The notes beneath the pieces are model-generated. The model was given only the letters and a program-made list of their open reading frames with translations, was not told the DNA's origin and did not search any database. A DNA stretch of 64,000 bases, taken from NCBI GenBank assembly GCA_036676415.1, contig JAKFCX010000015.1:310001-374000 (forward strand), written 5' to 3'. Below, piece after piece: positions 54,842 through 63,136 of this stretch. The position numbers and the translations under genes are program-made. This DNA comes from JAEZDC01 sp036676415. Lineage in GTDB: Bacteria; Bacteroidota; Bacteroidia; Chitinophagales; Chitinophagaceae. The stretch's first letter is position 1, and every line of letters begins with the position of its first letter.

Positions 54842-55642
54842 TTACATCCTGATCACCCTGTTTCCACCTCCGCTTCCCATTAGTTCGCTCTGCATTTTAA
54901 AGAATTCAGCTCTTGTGATCCTTTTCCCTTTTTTGGGTTCTTTAATATCTTTTTTCGACACTTCTTTTTTTACTTCAAGAGCAGTATAGATCATCTGGCC
55001 ATTATCAATATTCAACTCAAGAATTACACCTGGCAACATTCCATAAGATTCAGGTCCAACAGGTGCCGTTATTCCTTCTGCATACCAGGCCTCAACTGTT
55101 ACAGGTGTTGGCTTAGGTCGATTGGTGGTGTCTGTTGTTGCATTAGGTCCACCAACAACCATTCTTACTGTACCACCCATCATCATTGTTTCAGTACTAA
55201 CAGCTTTTCTGCAGGTATAACCTAATATAGTTTTGGTTTCGCCTGTGAGCTTCCAGCTCCGGTTCCGGATTGAATCTTCGATGAGATACGTCTTCGCTCC
55301 AAGATCTCTTGTTTCTACCGACTTGCCCTCAGCAAAATTTTTATATAGTTCTCCATTATCTCCAGGCCCCATCCTCATCACAAATCTTTGTCCGCCACTT
55401 TCGTTTGAGAAAGCCTCAGGCATCTCATCTTCCGGAACAATTTTGTAAACAGAACTGCTATCGCTGAACATCAGCTGGTGTTTGCTGGTTCTGAACTCCG
55501 GTATCATGGCTCTCATCTGTTCATCCTGTATTCTTCTATGCATGTTGATCTTACGCTCATAAATAATAACGCCTTCATTCATTTGTCCAAATACGGTAAC
55601 ACTTGTAAACAGTGTACAGGCGAGATAAAATAATTTTCTCAT
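54842..55642 (-). CDS. GLPGLI-family secreted protein
   Basis: 266 residues with a signal peptide (about 1-19). Seen: NEGVIIYERKI (typical N-terminal motif), KTILGYTCRKA, and the family namesake segment as YGMLPGVILELNI. GLPGLI proteins are found in Bacteroidota near outer-membrane proteins, function unknown. It is transcribed divergently from the kinase/regulator pair, consistent with being their target (inference). Confidence 0.87.
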   Translation of the reverse strand: MRKLFYLACTLFTSVTVFGQMNEGVIIYERKINMHRRIQDEQMRAMIPEFRTSKHQLMFSDSSSVYKIVPEDEMPEAFSNESGGQRFVMRMGPGDNGELYKNFAEGKSVETRDLGAKTYLIEDSIRNRSWKLTGETKTILGYTCRKAVSTETMMMGGTVRMVVGGPNATTDTTNRPKPTPVTVEAWYAEGITAPVGPESYGMLPGVILELNIDNGQMIYTALEVKKEVSKKDIKEPKKGKRITRAEFFKMQSELMGSGGGNRVIRM

Positions 55643-55720
55643 AACAAACTTTGTTTATCCAAAGCTAATCTACAGCTCCGTTAAACAATATTTGAGTATG
55701 GTTAATTAAGGTTAATAGCG

Positions 55721-55751
55721 TCTGATTGATAGAGCCATGTTATTACATTTG
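55721..55751 (+). promoter_or_regulatory. Candidate promoter for the kinase/regulator pair
   Basis: TCTG (one mismatch to TTTG) at 55721-55724, a 19-nt spacer, then TACATTTG at 55744-55751, a perfect TAnnTTTG. Transcription would start near 55756, which favours the ATG at 55789 over the one at 55756. Confidence 0.5.
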
Positions 55752-55788
55752 TTTTATGAGAGGCAGCACCGGGCTTTTTGGTTTTTCT

Positions 55789-57201
55789 ATGAACCGGTTG
55801 GGATTTTCAAAGATCCTGATGATTGCCACTATTGTATTGATAGCAGGTTTCCAGGCTTATTGGCTGAATAAATTGTATGAAGATGAGAAGCAGGGGTTAA
55901 AGAAAGAAGCAGATATTCTCTTCAGGGAGTCTGTATACAAACTCCAGTTAAAAAAACTTAACAGCGATACATTGTTCAAAAAACTGGGGGCCAATAATTT
56001 TTTGATCAAAGTAATGGCAGCATCAGGACAGCTCTCTTCTCAGCTGGATTCAATGACCTTTACTTACAGTGATTCTACCAAAAAAGATACGATGATACAC
56101 GGTCGTATGATGAAAGACAGGATCATTGTTACCAATAACCGTTTTGAAACAAGGAAAACACCAATGATCGTTAGAACATCGCTGGGTGAGTCTTTGAAAA
56201 TAACAGAACTTGATTCGAGTTACCGACAGGAACTGAAGAAAGCAAAAGTGAATATCGGGTTTGAAATTGCTGCCCATAAGATCAATGGCAACCCTAAAAC
56301 CTATATTGATTCTGTAGATAAGAATGAACTTAAGACTCGTTTCGAGATCGTTGGTCTCAGTAATTCCCTTGCTTACCAGGCTAACCTGAATAAAACAACA
56401 GCGTACTTACTTGGAAGAATAACTTACCCTATCCTCATATCGGTGTTGCTGATAACATTAACGGCAGCATCTTTTATTTTCCTTTACAGGAACCTGCTGG
56501 CACAAAGAAGACTGGCTGTTATCAAGAATGATTTCATCAGTAATATCACGCATGAACTGAAGACACCGATCGCTACCGTTAATGTTGCCATTGAGGCACT
56601 CAAAAATTTTAATGCAGCAGAAAACCCTGAGCGTACAAAAGAGTACCTGGAAATCTCCTCTTCAGAGCTTCAGCGCTTATCGCTCTTAGTTGATAAAGTG
56701 TTGAAGTTTTCACTATTTGAGAATAAAGAGATTGATCTGAAGAAAGAAAACTTTGATCTGAAAATACTCACCGAAGAGGTAATTAAAACAATGCAGCTGC
56801 AATTTCAAAACAGGAAGGCATTGGTTAATTTCCATACATCAGGTGCCAATTTTTTGATTGAAGCAGATAAGCTGCATATTACAAGTGTGATCTATAACCT
56901 CCTGGATAATGCTTTAAAATATAGCCCGGAGAGTCCTGAAATAACTATTTCACTTACTGAACAAAGAAATTCAGTTGAACTTAAAGTACAGGATAATGGC
57001 ATTGGTATTCCAGCTGAATATAAAGAGAAGATATTCGAAAAATTCTTTCGTGTACCACATGGAAACATGCACAATATAAAAGGCTATGGATTAGGCTTGA
57101 GCTATGTGCACCATGTAATTGAAAAGCATAATGGTTCAATAGAATTCGTTAGCGAAGAAGGCAAAGGCAGTACTTTCAAAGTAAACTTATCAAAAGCATA
57201 A
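55789..57201 (+). CDS. Sensor histidine kinase
   Basis: 470 residues from ATG 55789 (MNRLGFSKIL). TM1 near 7-25, an extracytoplasmic loop to ~205, TM2 near 210-232, HisKA SNITHELKTPIATVN near 250, N-box YNLLDNALKYSPE near 372, DNGIGIP and GYGLGLSYVHHVI. The ATG at 55756 would add 11 residues and lies at the predicted transcription start. It forms a pair with the next regulator. Confidence 0.9.
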   Translation: MNRLGFSKILMIATIVLIAGFQAYWLNKLYEDEKQGLKKEADILFRESVYKLQLKKLNSDTLFKKLGANNFLIKVMAASGQLSSQLDSMTFTYSDSTKKDTMIHGRMMKDRIIVTNNRFETRKTPMIVRTSLGESLKITELDSSYRQELKKAKVNIGFEIAAHKINGNPKTYIDSVDKNELKTRFEIVGLSNSLAYQANLNKTTAYLLGRITYPILISVLLITLTAASFIFLYRNLLAQRRLAVIKNDFISNITHELKTPIATVNVAIEALKNFNAAENPERTKEYLEISSSELQRLSLLVDKVLKFSLFENKEIDLKKENFDLKILTEEVIKTMQLQFQNRKALVNFHTSGANFLIEADKLHITSVIYNLLDNALKYSPESPEITISLTEQRNSVELKVQDNGIGIPAEYKEKIFEKFFRVPHGNMHNIKGYGLGLSYVHHVIEKHNGSIEFVSEEGKGSTFKVNLSKA

Positions 57202-57252
57202 TCATGAATATAGCGCCGAGTGCTCATATCCAGACATCTTACCCATACTAAT

Positions 57253-57939
57253 ATGAGCCGGATAAAAGTATTATACGTAGAAGATGAATTGTTCCTCGGC
57301 AAGATCGTTAAAGAAAGTCTTGAGTCGAGAGGATTTGAAGTTGTAATGGAAGATGACGGTGCAAAAGTGTTGGCCCTGTTCAAAAAAGAATTACCCGACA
57401 TCTGTATTCTCGATGTAATGCTGCCCAACAGAAGTGGTTTTGAGATAGCTGCAGACATCAGGAAGGAGAATGATGATATACCGGTGATCTTTCTCACTGC
57501 TAAAGTGCAGACAGAAGACGTAGTGCAGGGTTTTAAACTTGGTGCCAATGATTACATCCGTAAACCTTTTAGCCTGGAAGAACTGATTGTAAGAATTGAA
57601 AATGCTCTGCGGGTAAGAAAGAATGAAGAAACGTTACAACAGGATGTTTTAATCCTTGGAAAAAAATTCCGCTATAACATAAACAGGCAGGTCTTGCTAA
57701 ATGGAACGGAAGAACGAAAGCTTTCCTATCGCGAAAGTGAATTGTTGAAATACCTCTGGACCAACAAAGACAATGTAATTGATCGAAGAGACATTCTCAA
57801 CCTGCTCTGGGGAAGTGACTCATTCTTCAACAGCCGTAATCTTGACGTATACATTACCAAGCTTCGCAACTATTTAAAAGAAGATCCGGCCTTAGAGATC
57901 ATTACCGTCAAAGGTGTTGGCTACCGCTTTGTAGTTTGA
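57253..57939 (+). CDS. OmpR/PhoB-family response regulator
   Basis: 228 residues from ATG 57253. Receiver: VEDELFL, ICILDVMLPNRSG, FLTAK, YIRKPFS. Winged-helix output: LSYRESELLKYLWTNKDNV, RRDILNLLWG, SRNLDVYITKLRNYL, VKGVGYRFVV. Cognate to the kinase 51 nt upstream. The annotated ATG skips eleven residues of an earlier in-frame start. Confidence 0.92.
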   Translation: MSRIKVLYVEDELFLGKIVKESLESRGFEVVMEDDGAKVLALFKKELPDICILDVMLPNRSGFEIAADIRKENDDIPVIFLTAKVQTEDVVQGFKLGANDYIRKPFSLEELIVRIENALRVRKNEETLQQDVLILGKKFRYNINRQVLLNGTEERKLSYRESELLKYLWTNKDNVIDRRDILNLLWGSDSFFNSRNLDVYITKLRNYLKEDPALEIITVKGVGYRFVV

Positions 57940-58275
57940 TGTTTGTCCTTTTATATACACTTCTCCTTTATAGGGATGGATGGTTGAGAAAAATTCATAG
58001 CCGGCAATGTGCAGAAGATAATACGTCATAATATCGCACCAGCAGATCTCATCCCTGAACATCTCGATCTTTGGAAGCTTACCACGCTGGCAACTGTTCT
58101 CTTTGTCATAATCATATTCACCTTCATTGTCCTTGCACCATTTCTTCCACCTTTCAAATTCAATAGGGTCAGAAAATACGATCTTAAAGTAGGTAACCTC
58201 CTTTACGTCCTTCAGATCGTCATTCATATAATGATGATATTTATGCCGGTGCCTTATGATCTTTGCCGTGGTCAT
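57892..58275 (-). CDS. Hypothetical protein, overlaps regulator 3' end
   Basis: 127 residues, rich in aromatic and acidic residues (FSDPIEFERWKKWCKDNEGE, DEICWCDIMTYYLLHIAGYE). The composition looks protein-like. Its last 16 codons run antisense to the regulator's C-terminus, which is unusual. A start at Met 17 (58227) is possible. No family recognised. The opposite-strand reading 58009-58398 is less protein-like. Confidence 0.5.
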   Translation of the reverse strand: MTTAKIIRHRHKYHHYMNDDLKDVKEVTYFKIVFSDPIEFERWKKWCKDNEGEYDYDKENSCQRGKLPKIEMFRDEICWCDIMTYYLLHIAGYEFFSTIHPYKGEVYIKGQTSNYKAVANTFDGNDL

Positions 58276-58484
58276 CAGATAAATTTCCCCTTTACCATCA
58301 ATAAAAAAGCCAGTTCTGATATGTACATATCGGCTGGGTCGGTGTTTTTTATAGCGGCAATATCTGTTGAATTAAATCACCAAAACGCCAATAAGTAATT
58401 GGCTGCCATGCTGTAAAATGAGCTTTATTTGCCGTGGCATGGTTTTTCTATAGAGTAAGGTATTAATCAAAAAAAAGATCATTT

Positions 58485-58730
58485 ATGAAAAACAATAACA
58501 TTGTTCCCAAGCTGCAAAACTGGTTTACAAAATTTGTATTAGCAATTGCAACAGTTTTTGTTTCTGTTGTTTCCTTCGCTCAGGAAACAAAAAAAGTAGA
58601 TGTAGATATCAATTCCGGTAGCGATGGCGGAAACTTCTTTGCATCTCCATGGGTTTGGGTAATAGGTGTAGCAGTATTTATCTTGTTACTTGTAGCCTTG
58701 ATGAGAGGTGGTGCAAGAAGAGATGTTTAA
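58485..58730 (+). CDS. Small secreted or membrane protein
   Basis: 81 residues. Signal-like segment near 13-33 (ending VSFAQ), a short acidic part (VDVDINSGSDGG), then a helix WVWVIGVAVFILLLVALM and basic end RGGARRDV. Stands alone with its own terminator. Function unknown. Confidence 0.68.
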   Translation: MKNNNIVPKLQNWFTKFVLAIATVFVSVVSFAQETKKVDVDINSGSDGGNFFASPWVWVIGVAVFILLLVALMRGGARRDV

Positions 58731-58752
58731 AATATAGTTTGTGAGTTGAATT

Positions 58753-58785
58753 AAAAGCTTTGTAGTTCTGCTACAAGGCTTTTTT
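58753..58785. terminator. Bidirectional terminator
   Basis: AAAAGCTTTGTAG (58753-58765) pairs with CTACAAGGCTTTTT (58771-58784). It lies between the convergent 81-residue and 66-residue genes. Confidence 0.85.
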
Positions 58786-58817
58786 CTTTAATGGTAGTAT
58801 AAAAGAAAAAAGCAGCC

Positions 58818-59018
58818 CTAACTTTTAAAAATGGTGGCTATGATCTCGCTTGCCTGCTCAATTGCATTGTCTTTGCTTTCTGCTTCGAGATAAAGATGCT
58901 TTATGGTTGTCTTTCCATCATTCGTTTCAAAAGCAACACGCTGTTCGCCATCTGCCATAAAATTGACAATGGCAGCACGTACAGGTTGATTATTTTCAAA
59001 TTCTACTTTATACTTCAT
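58818..59018 (-). CDS. Small conserved-looking protein, unknown function
   Basis: 66 residues: YKVEFENNQPVRAAIVNFMA, then HLYLEAESKDNAIEQASEII. Beta-strand then helix alternation with no known family. Good codon-like composition; alone on its strand. Confidence 0.58.
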   Translation of the reverse strand: MKYKVEFENNQPVRAAIVNFMADGEQRVAFETNDGKTTIKHLYLEAESKDNAIEQASEIIATIFKS

Positions 59019-59172
59019 CGAAACAATTGGAGGAGACGGTGAAAGTAGTGAATGGGATACGATATGGCCTAATATGCTGATTGAAATTCCATTAAAAAAT
59101 AGATATTGTCTTAATTGATCGCAGTATGCGTTGTCTTAGATCACAATGTAATCAGCTGATCGGTCACCTGGC

Positions 59173-59203
59173 TTTGCTCATTTTACGACCCTGCTTAATT
59201 TTG
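59173..59203 (+). promoter_or_regulatory. Bacteroidota consensus promoter for GNAT gene
   Basis: TTTG (59173-59176), exact 19-nt spacer, TAATTTTG (59196-59203): both boxes perfect. The ATG is at 59211, so the mRNA would be leaderless or nearly so. Confidence 0.7.
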
Positions 59204-59210
59204 TGATGAT

Positions 59211-59678
59211 ATGCTGGCAATTAAATCCGTAACAGAAGAGAGTCCTGAACTCGATATCATCCGTAAGCTTTTTGTCGATTACCAGGAGGAACTGGACGAG
59301 GATCTTTGTTTCCAGCGTTTTGAAGATGAGCTACAGGAGCCATTAAAGAAGTACAAGCCTCCTAAAGGAATTATTTTGCTGGCCTATTGGAATGGTGAAG
59401 TTGCAGGATGTATTGCCTTGCAGCCTCTGGAAGGTGGCGTTTGTGAGATGAAGAGATTATATATCAAACCTGGATACCGTAAGCACAAGATCGGAGAATC
59501 ACTTTCGCTTCACCTCTTTAGCGTAGCAAAGAAGCTTGGTTTTACGATAATGAAATTAGACACATTACTAAAACTTAAACCTGCTATATCACTTTATAAA
59601 AAGCTGGGTTTTATAGAAACAACACCATATTACAATAATCCAATTACCGGGGTGGTGTATATGGAGAAAATGCTATAA
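59211..59678 (+). CDS. GNAT-family N-acetyltransferase
   Basis: 155 residues of the GCN5-related fold: VAGCIALQPLEGGVCEMKRLYIKPGYRKHKIGESL, i.e. the beta-4/acetyl-CoA pyrophosphate loop (RKHKIG), then LDTLLKLKPAISLYKKLGF and VYMEKML. Substrate unknown. Preceded by a consensus promoter with almost no leader. Confidence 0.88.
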   Translation: MLAIKSVTEESPELDIIRKLFVDYQEELDEDLCFQRFEDELQEPLKKYKPPKGIILLAYWNGEVAGCIALQPLEGGVCEMKRLYIKPGYRKHKIGESLSLHLFSVAKKLGFTIMKLDTLLKLKPAISLYKKLGFIETTPYYNNPITGVVYMEKML

Positions 59679-59727
59679 GATGATGAACGTCATGATTTTT
59701 TATATAACAAGTTGTTAGGTTTAATGG

Positions 59728-59817
59728 ATGAAAAAATGGATGAAACTGCTTCTTATCTGCTTAGTATGTATAGGAATAGCAGTTGTAATCACATTTATTT
59801 TTCAAGCCATAAATTAA
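59728..59817 (+). CDS. 29-residue single-helix membrane peptide
   Basis: ATG 59728 to TAA 59815-59817. A KKWMK basic start then one hydrophobic helix (LLLICLVCIGIAVVITFIF). The stop is 5 nt before the DUF2892-like ATG, so the two are likely co-translated. Too short for certainty. Confidence 0.4.
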   Translation: MKKWMKLLLICLVCIGIAVVITFIFQAIN

Positions 59818-59822
59818 CTGTC

Positions 59823-60032
59823 ATGAAAACAAACATGGGAACTGCAGATCGCTTGATCCGTATAGTTATTGCTGCAGGCTTTGCTGCACTTTATTTCACT
59901 GGAGCTATTGGTAACACCACACTTGCCACCGTATTATGGGTACTTGGTTTGATCTTCTTTATAACGGCAGCTATAGGGTTCTGTCCTTTGTATGCTTTGT
60001 TTGGGCTAAATACCAGGAAGAAAACGATATAG
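59823..60032 (+). CDS. DUF2892-family membrane protein
   Basis: 69 residues from ATG 59823. Pattern KTNMGTADRLIRIVIAAGFA then FFITAAIGFCPLYALFGLNT is typical of DUF2892 (YgaP-like, two helices). An earlier in-frame start at 59712 would run through the overlapping peptide gene and is rejected. Often near rhodanese genes, none here. Confidence 0.82.
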   Translation: MKTNMGTADRLIRIVIAAGFAALYFTGAIGNTTLATVLWVLGLIFFITAAIGFCPLYALFGLNTRKKTI

Positions 60033-60062
60033 CTTTTCTGAACAATTCGGTAATTTACGGTG

Positions 60063-60653
60063 ATGGAAGTAAGAGAACCAGCTGTTGCTTACGCACAACG
60101 CAAATACACAATTGAAGAATACCTGGAAATAGAAAATGCGGAAACAGAAAAGCATGAATACTACCAGGGTGAGATCTTTGCTATGAGCGGAGCAAAGATC
60201 TCTCATGTTAATATCCTAATGAATCTAAGTACGGCTCTAAAAGTTAAACTCAGGGGTAAACCATGTCAACCTTACGGCAACGATTTAAGAATTCATATAC
60301 CTACCAATACTTTATTTACTTACCCTGATATTTCTATCATTTGCGGCGAACCTGAAACTTTGAATAGTGATGATATGAATGCTTTGAACCCTACTGCAAT
60401 CATCGAAGTTTTATCACCCTCAACGAAAAGCTATGACAGGGGAGAAAAGTTTAGATTGTACCGGGATATCAAGTCAATAAAGGAATACATTTTAATAGAT
60501 TCTCAAACTGTTGCCGTGGAAGATTGGTATATCAACGATCATGGAAACTGGGAATTGAATGAATTCAAAACGATAAGCGATACATTCAAATTAAAATCCA
60601 TCAACATAGATCTGTCAATTGAAGAACTGTACGAGGGAACAAAACTGCTTTAA
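60063..60653 (+). CDS. Uma2-family putative restriction-fold nuclease
   Basis: 196 residues from ATG 60063 (a GTG just before it is also possible). Uma2 (DUF820) motifs: YTIEEYLEIENAETEKHEYYQGEIFAM, YPDISIICGE and AIIEVLSPSTKSYDRGEKF with PD-(D/E)xK-like acids. Common in Bacteroidota; biological role unclear. It overlaps the next convergent gene by 4 nt. Confidence 0.87.
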   Translation: MEVREPAVAYAQRKYTIEEYLEIENAETEKHEYYQGEIFAMSGAKISHVNILMNLSTALKVKLRGKPCQPYGNDLRIHIPTNTLFTYPDISIICGEPETLNSDDMNALNPTAIIEVLSPSTKSYDRGEKFRLYRDIKSIKEYILIDSQTVAVEDWYINDHGNWELNEFKTISDTFKLKSINIDLSIEELYEGTKLL

Positions 60654-61555
60654 CGCCGATTATTCCTCAAGAGTTCCTCAATTACTTTTGCATAATGAGT
60701 ATGCTCTAGTTCATGAATTCGTTCAGCTAGCGTATCAGGATTGTCAGTTGGTAAGACCGTACAGGTAGCCTGGAAAATGATATCTCCATTGTCGTAGTGT
60801 TCATCTACATAATGAATAGTAATGCCACTTTCTTTCTCATTTGCTGCTATTACGGCTGAATGTACATTCTCTCCATACATTCCTTTACCACCATATTTCG
60901 GTAACAGGGCCGGATGAATATTGATGATGCGATTTGGATAAGCATTGATAAGATAACCAGGTATCATCCATAAAAAACCAGAGAGCACAATAAGATCGAT
61001 GTTGTGCAGTTTTAATTCCTGTATGAAGGCTTCGCTTTCATAAAACCCTTTTCGATTCACCAGCATCACCGGTATATTATTATCTGCAGCTATTTGCAAA
61101 ACACCGGCTTTAGGGTTATTGCAAACGATCAATGCTACTTTGATTCGTTCATTATTTCTGAAATGTTCAATAATTCTTTTTGCATTACTACCTGCTCCGG
61201 AAGCAAAAATGGCAACGTTATGATCAGCATTTTCAGCTTTTGACTGACTTTTTACTTTTGACCTCCCAACCATCCTGCTTCCCATTTTCTTTAGATAATT
61301 CCTGAAGAAATTGAATTGTCCCAATGGTATACTAACGATAAGCACGCATAAAGGCCAGAGAATGGTTACGATGATAATATATAGTATCCAGTAAACAACA
61401 GATGGCTCTATTGAAAGAAGTCCCATCACTTTTCTTCCTAAATACCCACAGGAACTGCCACCCAATGCAAAAGTGGTAAATATGAGTATGAATCGTGGCC
61501 AGCTAACTTTCCATTTGTCTTTCAACCGGTGAAGCATGCCGCAAAACTGCATCAA
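60650..61555 (-). CDS. purN: Phosphoribosylglycinamide formyltransferase fused to N-terminal membrane domain
   Basis: 301 residues. The first ~90 form two hydrophobic helices with LKDKWKVSWPRFILIFTTFALGGSSCG and GYLGRKVMGLL, resembling DUF6787. Residues ~108-301 are PurN: AIFASGAGSNAKRIIEHF, RIINIHPALLPK (catalytic N and H), GITIHYVDEHYDNGDII (catalytic D). PurN formylates GAR in purine synthesis with 10-formyl-THF and normally is ~190 residues and soluble. A start at residues 91-95 could give PurN alone, but no stop separates the parts. Membrane tethering would be unusual. Confidence 0.8.
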   Translation of the reverse strand: MMQFCGMLHRLKDKWKVSWPRFILIFTTFALGGSSCGYLGRKVMGLLSIEPSVVYWILYIIIVTILWPLCVLIVSIPLGQFNFFRNYLKKMGSRMVGRSKVKSQSKAENADHNVAIFASGAGSNAKRIIEHFRNNERIKVALIVCNNPKAGVLQIAADNNIPVMLVNRKGFYESEAFIQELKLHNIDLIVLSGFLWMIPGYLINAYPNRIINIHPALLPKYGGKGMYGENVHSAVIAANEKESGITIHYVDEHYDNGDIIFQATCTVLPTDNPDTLAERIHELEHTHYAKVIEELLRNNRR

Positions 61556-61718
61556 AAAAGAACATCATCCGGCTGATTTCTGAAGCCTAATCCGGATCAT
61601 GTGTTTGTATTGGTTTTTCGTTCTACGAAATAAATTCTAATTCCAAATCGGCTGAAACGCAAGCCAGATAAGGAAAAAATTTTTTTTCCGCTATTGCGTT
61701 TTTGTCAGCCTGCTGTCA

Positions 61719-61726
61719 TATTTTTG
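61719..61726 (+). promoter_or_regulatory. Candidate -7 box of the ACIII operon
   Basis: TATTTTTG fits TAnnTTTG; a well-spaced TTTG -33 is not present, so weak. Confidence 0.3.
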
Positions 61727-61769
61727 CCACCGTTTAACGGTAACTTTTCCACATTGATCACAATAGTTT

Positions 61770-63044
61770 GTGAATATGATTGATAAACCAGGACTAGCCA
61801 GGACGATACTGCCATTACTGTTTGTTTGTTTACTCATCTCGTTTGCTACCAGTGCTGTTGCACAAGGTGGCCAACAGATATTTAACCAGAACTGTGCTTC
61901 TTGTCACCATCCTTTGAAAGATGGTACTGGGCCGGCTTTGAGTGGAATAGACACTCGTGGTGACTGGACAGAAAGGAAGAATCTCTACGATTGGATCCAT
62001 AATCCAAATGCATATTCTCAAAAATCTGAATATGCAAAAGGCGTTTCTGATAAATTCGGTGGTGGTGGTATTCAAATGCCTGCTTTCCCTTCATTATCAG
62101 AAAAAGACATTGATGCGATTGTTGAGTATGTAAACTCTGTAAAGCCAGCTGCACCTGCTGCTGCCGGATCAACATCTACAGCAGAGCAAAGCGATAACTC
62201 CTTATTATTTGGAATACTCACACTAATTCTTGCAGTTGTTGCATTGATCTTATTACAGGTAAATGCCAGCCTGAAAAAATTATCAGACGATAGAGAAGGT
62301 GTTCCTGCAGCTGAGCCGGTTCCTTTCTATAGAAACAAAGCCTATATCGCTCTTGGAATCGTTGTTTTATTCCTTGTTGGCGGATATTATACTGTAAAAG
62401 GTGCTATTAACCTGGGCCGCAACCAAAACTACCAACCCGAGCAGCCAATTTACTTCTCTCATAAAGTACATGCCGGGGTAAACCAGATCAGCTGTTTGTA
62501 TTGCCACGTTGGTCCTGAACAAGGCAAACATGCCATGATCCCTTCATTGAATACTTGTATGAACTGTCACATGAACGTGAACGAGTACACAGGTGAGCAG
62601 TTATACAGGGAAAATGGTGACGAGGTGAACGGTACAGCAGAGATCGCCAAATTGTATAAAGCAGTTGGATTTGAACCAGGCGGAACATCCAATACCTGGG
62701 ATATGGACCTTGGTAAAGCCAAGCCTGTTGAATGGGTGAAGATTCACAACCTGCCAGACCATGTATACTTTAACCATGCTCAACACGTTGTTGCAGGTAA
62801 AGTAGCTTGCCAGACCTGTCACGGCGAAATCCAGAAAATGGACGAGGTGAAGCAATTTACTGACCTGAGCATGGGATGGTGTATCAATTGTCACAGGGAA
62901 ACAAAAGTTCAGTTTAAAGAGAATGGGTTCTATAGCATTTACGAGAAATATCATAATGAGCTGAAGAGTGGTGCAAGAGATACCGCTAAAGGCATCACTG
63001 CTGAAATGATAGGTGCTACAGAATGCCAGAAATGTCACTACTAA
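61770..63044 (+). CDS. actA: ActA-type multiheme cytochrome of Alternative Complex III
   Basis: 424 residues. Signal/anchor near 13-31, a mono-heme domain with CASCH at 42-46, helices near 148-168 and 192-212, then five CxxCH sites (CLYCH ~241, CMNCH ~264, CQTCH ~348, CINCH ~371, CQKCH ~419), total six. The five-heme part matches ActA, which passes quinol electrons out of ACIII. The N-terminal mono-heme domain looks fused, an arrangement I recall from Bacteroidota. Followed 92 nt later by actB, so it starts the operon. Confidence 0.85.
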   Translation: MNMIDKPGLARTILPLLFVCLLISFATSAVAQGGQQIFNQNCASCHHPLKDGTGPALSGIDTRGDWTERKNLYDWIHNPNAYSQKSEYAKGVSDKFGGGGIQMPAFPSLSEKDIDAIVEYVNSVKPAAPAAAGSTSTAEQSDNSLLFGILTLILAVVALILLQVNASLKKLSDDREGVPAAEPVPFYRNKAYIALGIVVLFLVGGYYTVKGAINLGRNQNYQPEQPIYFSHKVHAGVNQISCLYCHVGPEQGKHAMIPSLNTCMNCHMNVNEYTGEQLYRENGDEVNGTAEIAKLYKAVGFEPGGTSNTWDMDLGKAKPVEWVKIHNLPDHVYFNHAQHVVAGKVACQTCHGEIQKMDEVKQFTDLSMGWCINCHRETKVQFKENGFYSIYEKYHNELKSGARDTAKGITAEMIGATECQKCHY

Positions 63045-63136
63045 GCATCATTCCGCTCTGTTGCGGGTGAAATTGACTATATAATTTTCATAAGCTAAAC
63101 CAAAATACTCCTGATAAAAAAGGAGATAAGGCGAAT

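Noticed and set aside
58009..58398. Plus-strand frame as a real membrane protein
   Set aside because: The minus-strand frame is more protein-like; the hydrophobic stretch is a likely shadow.
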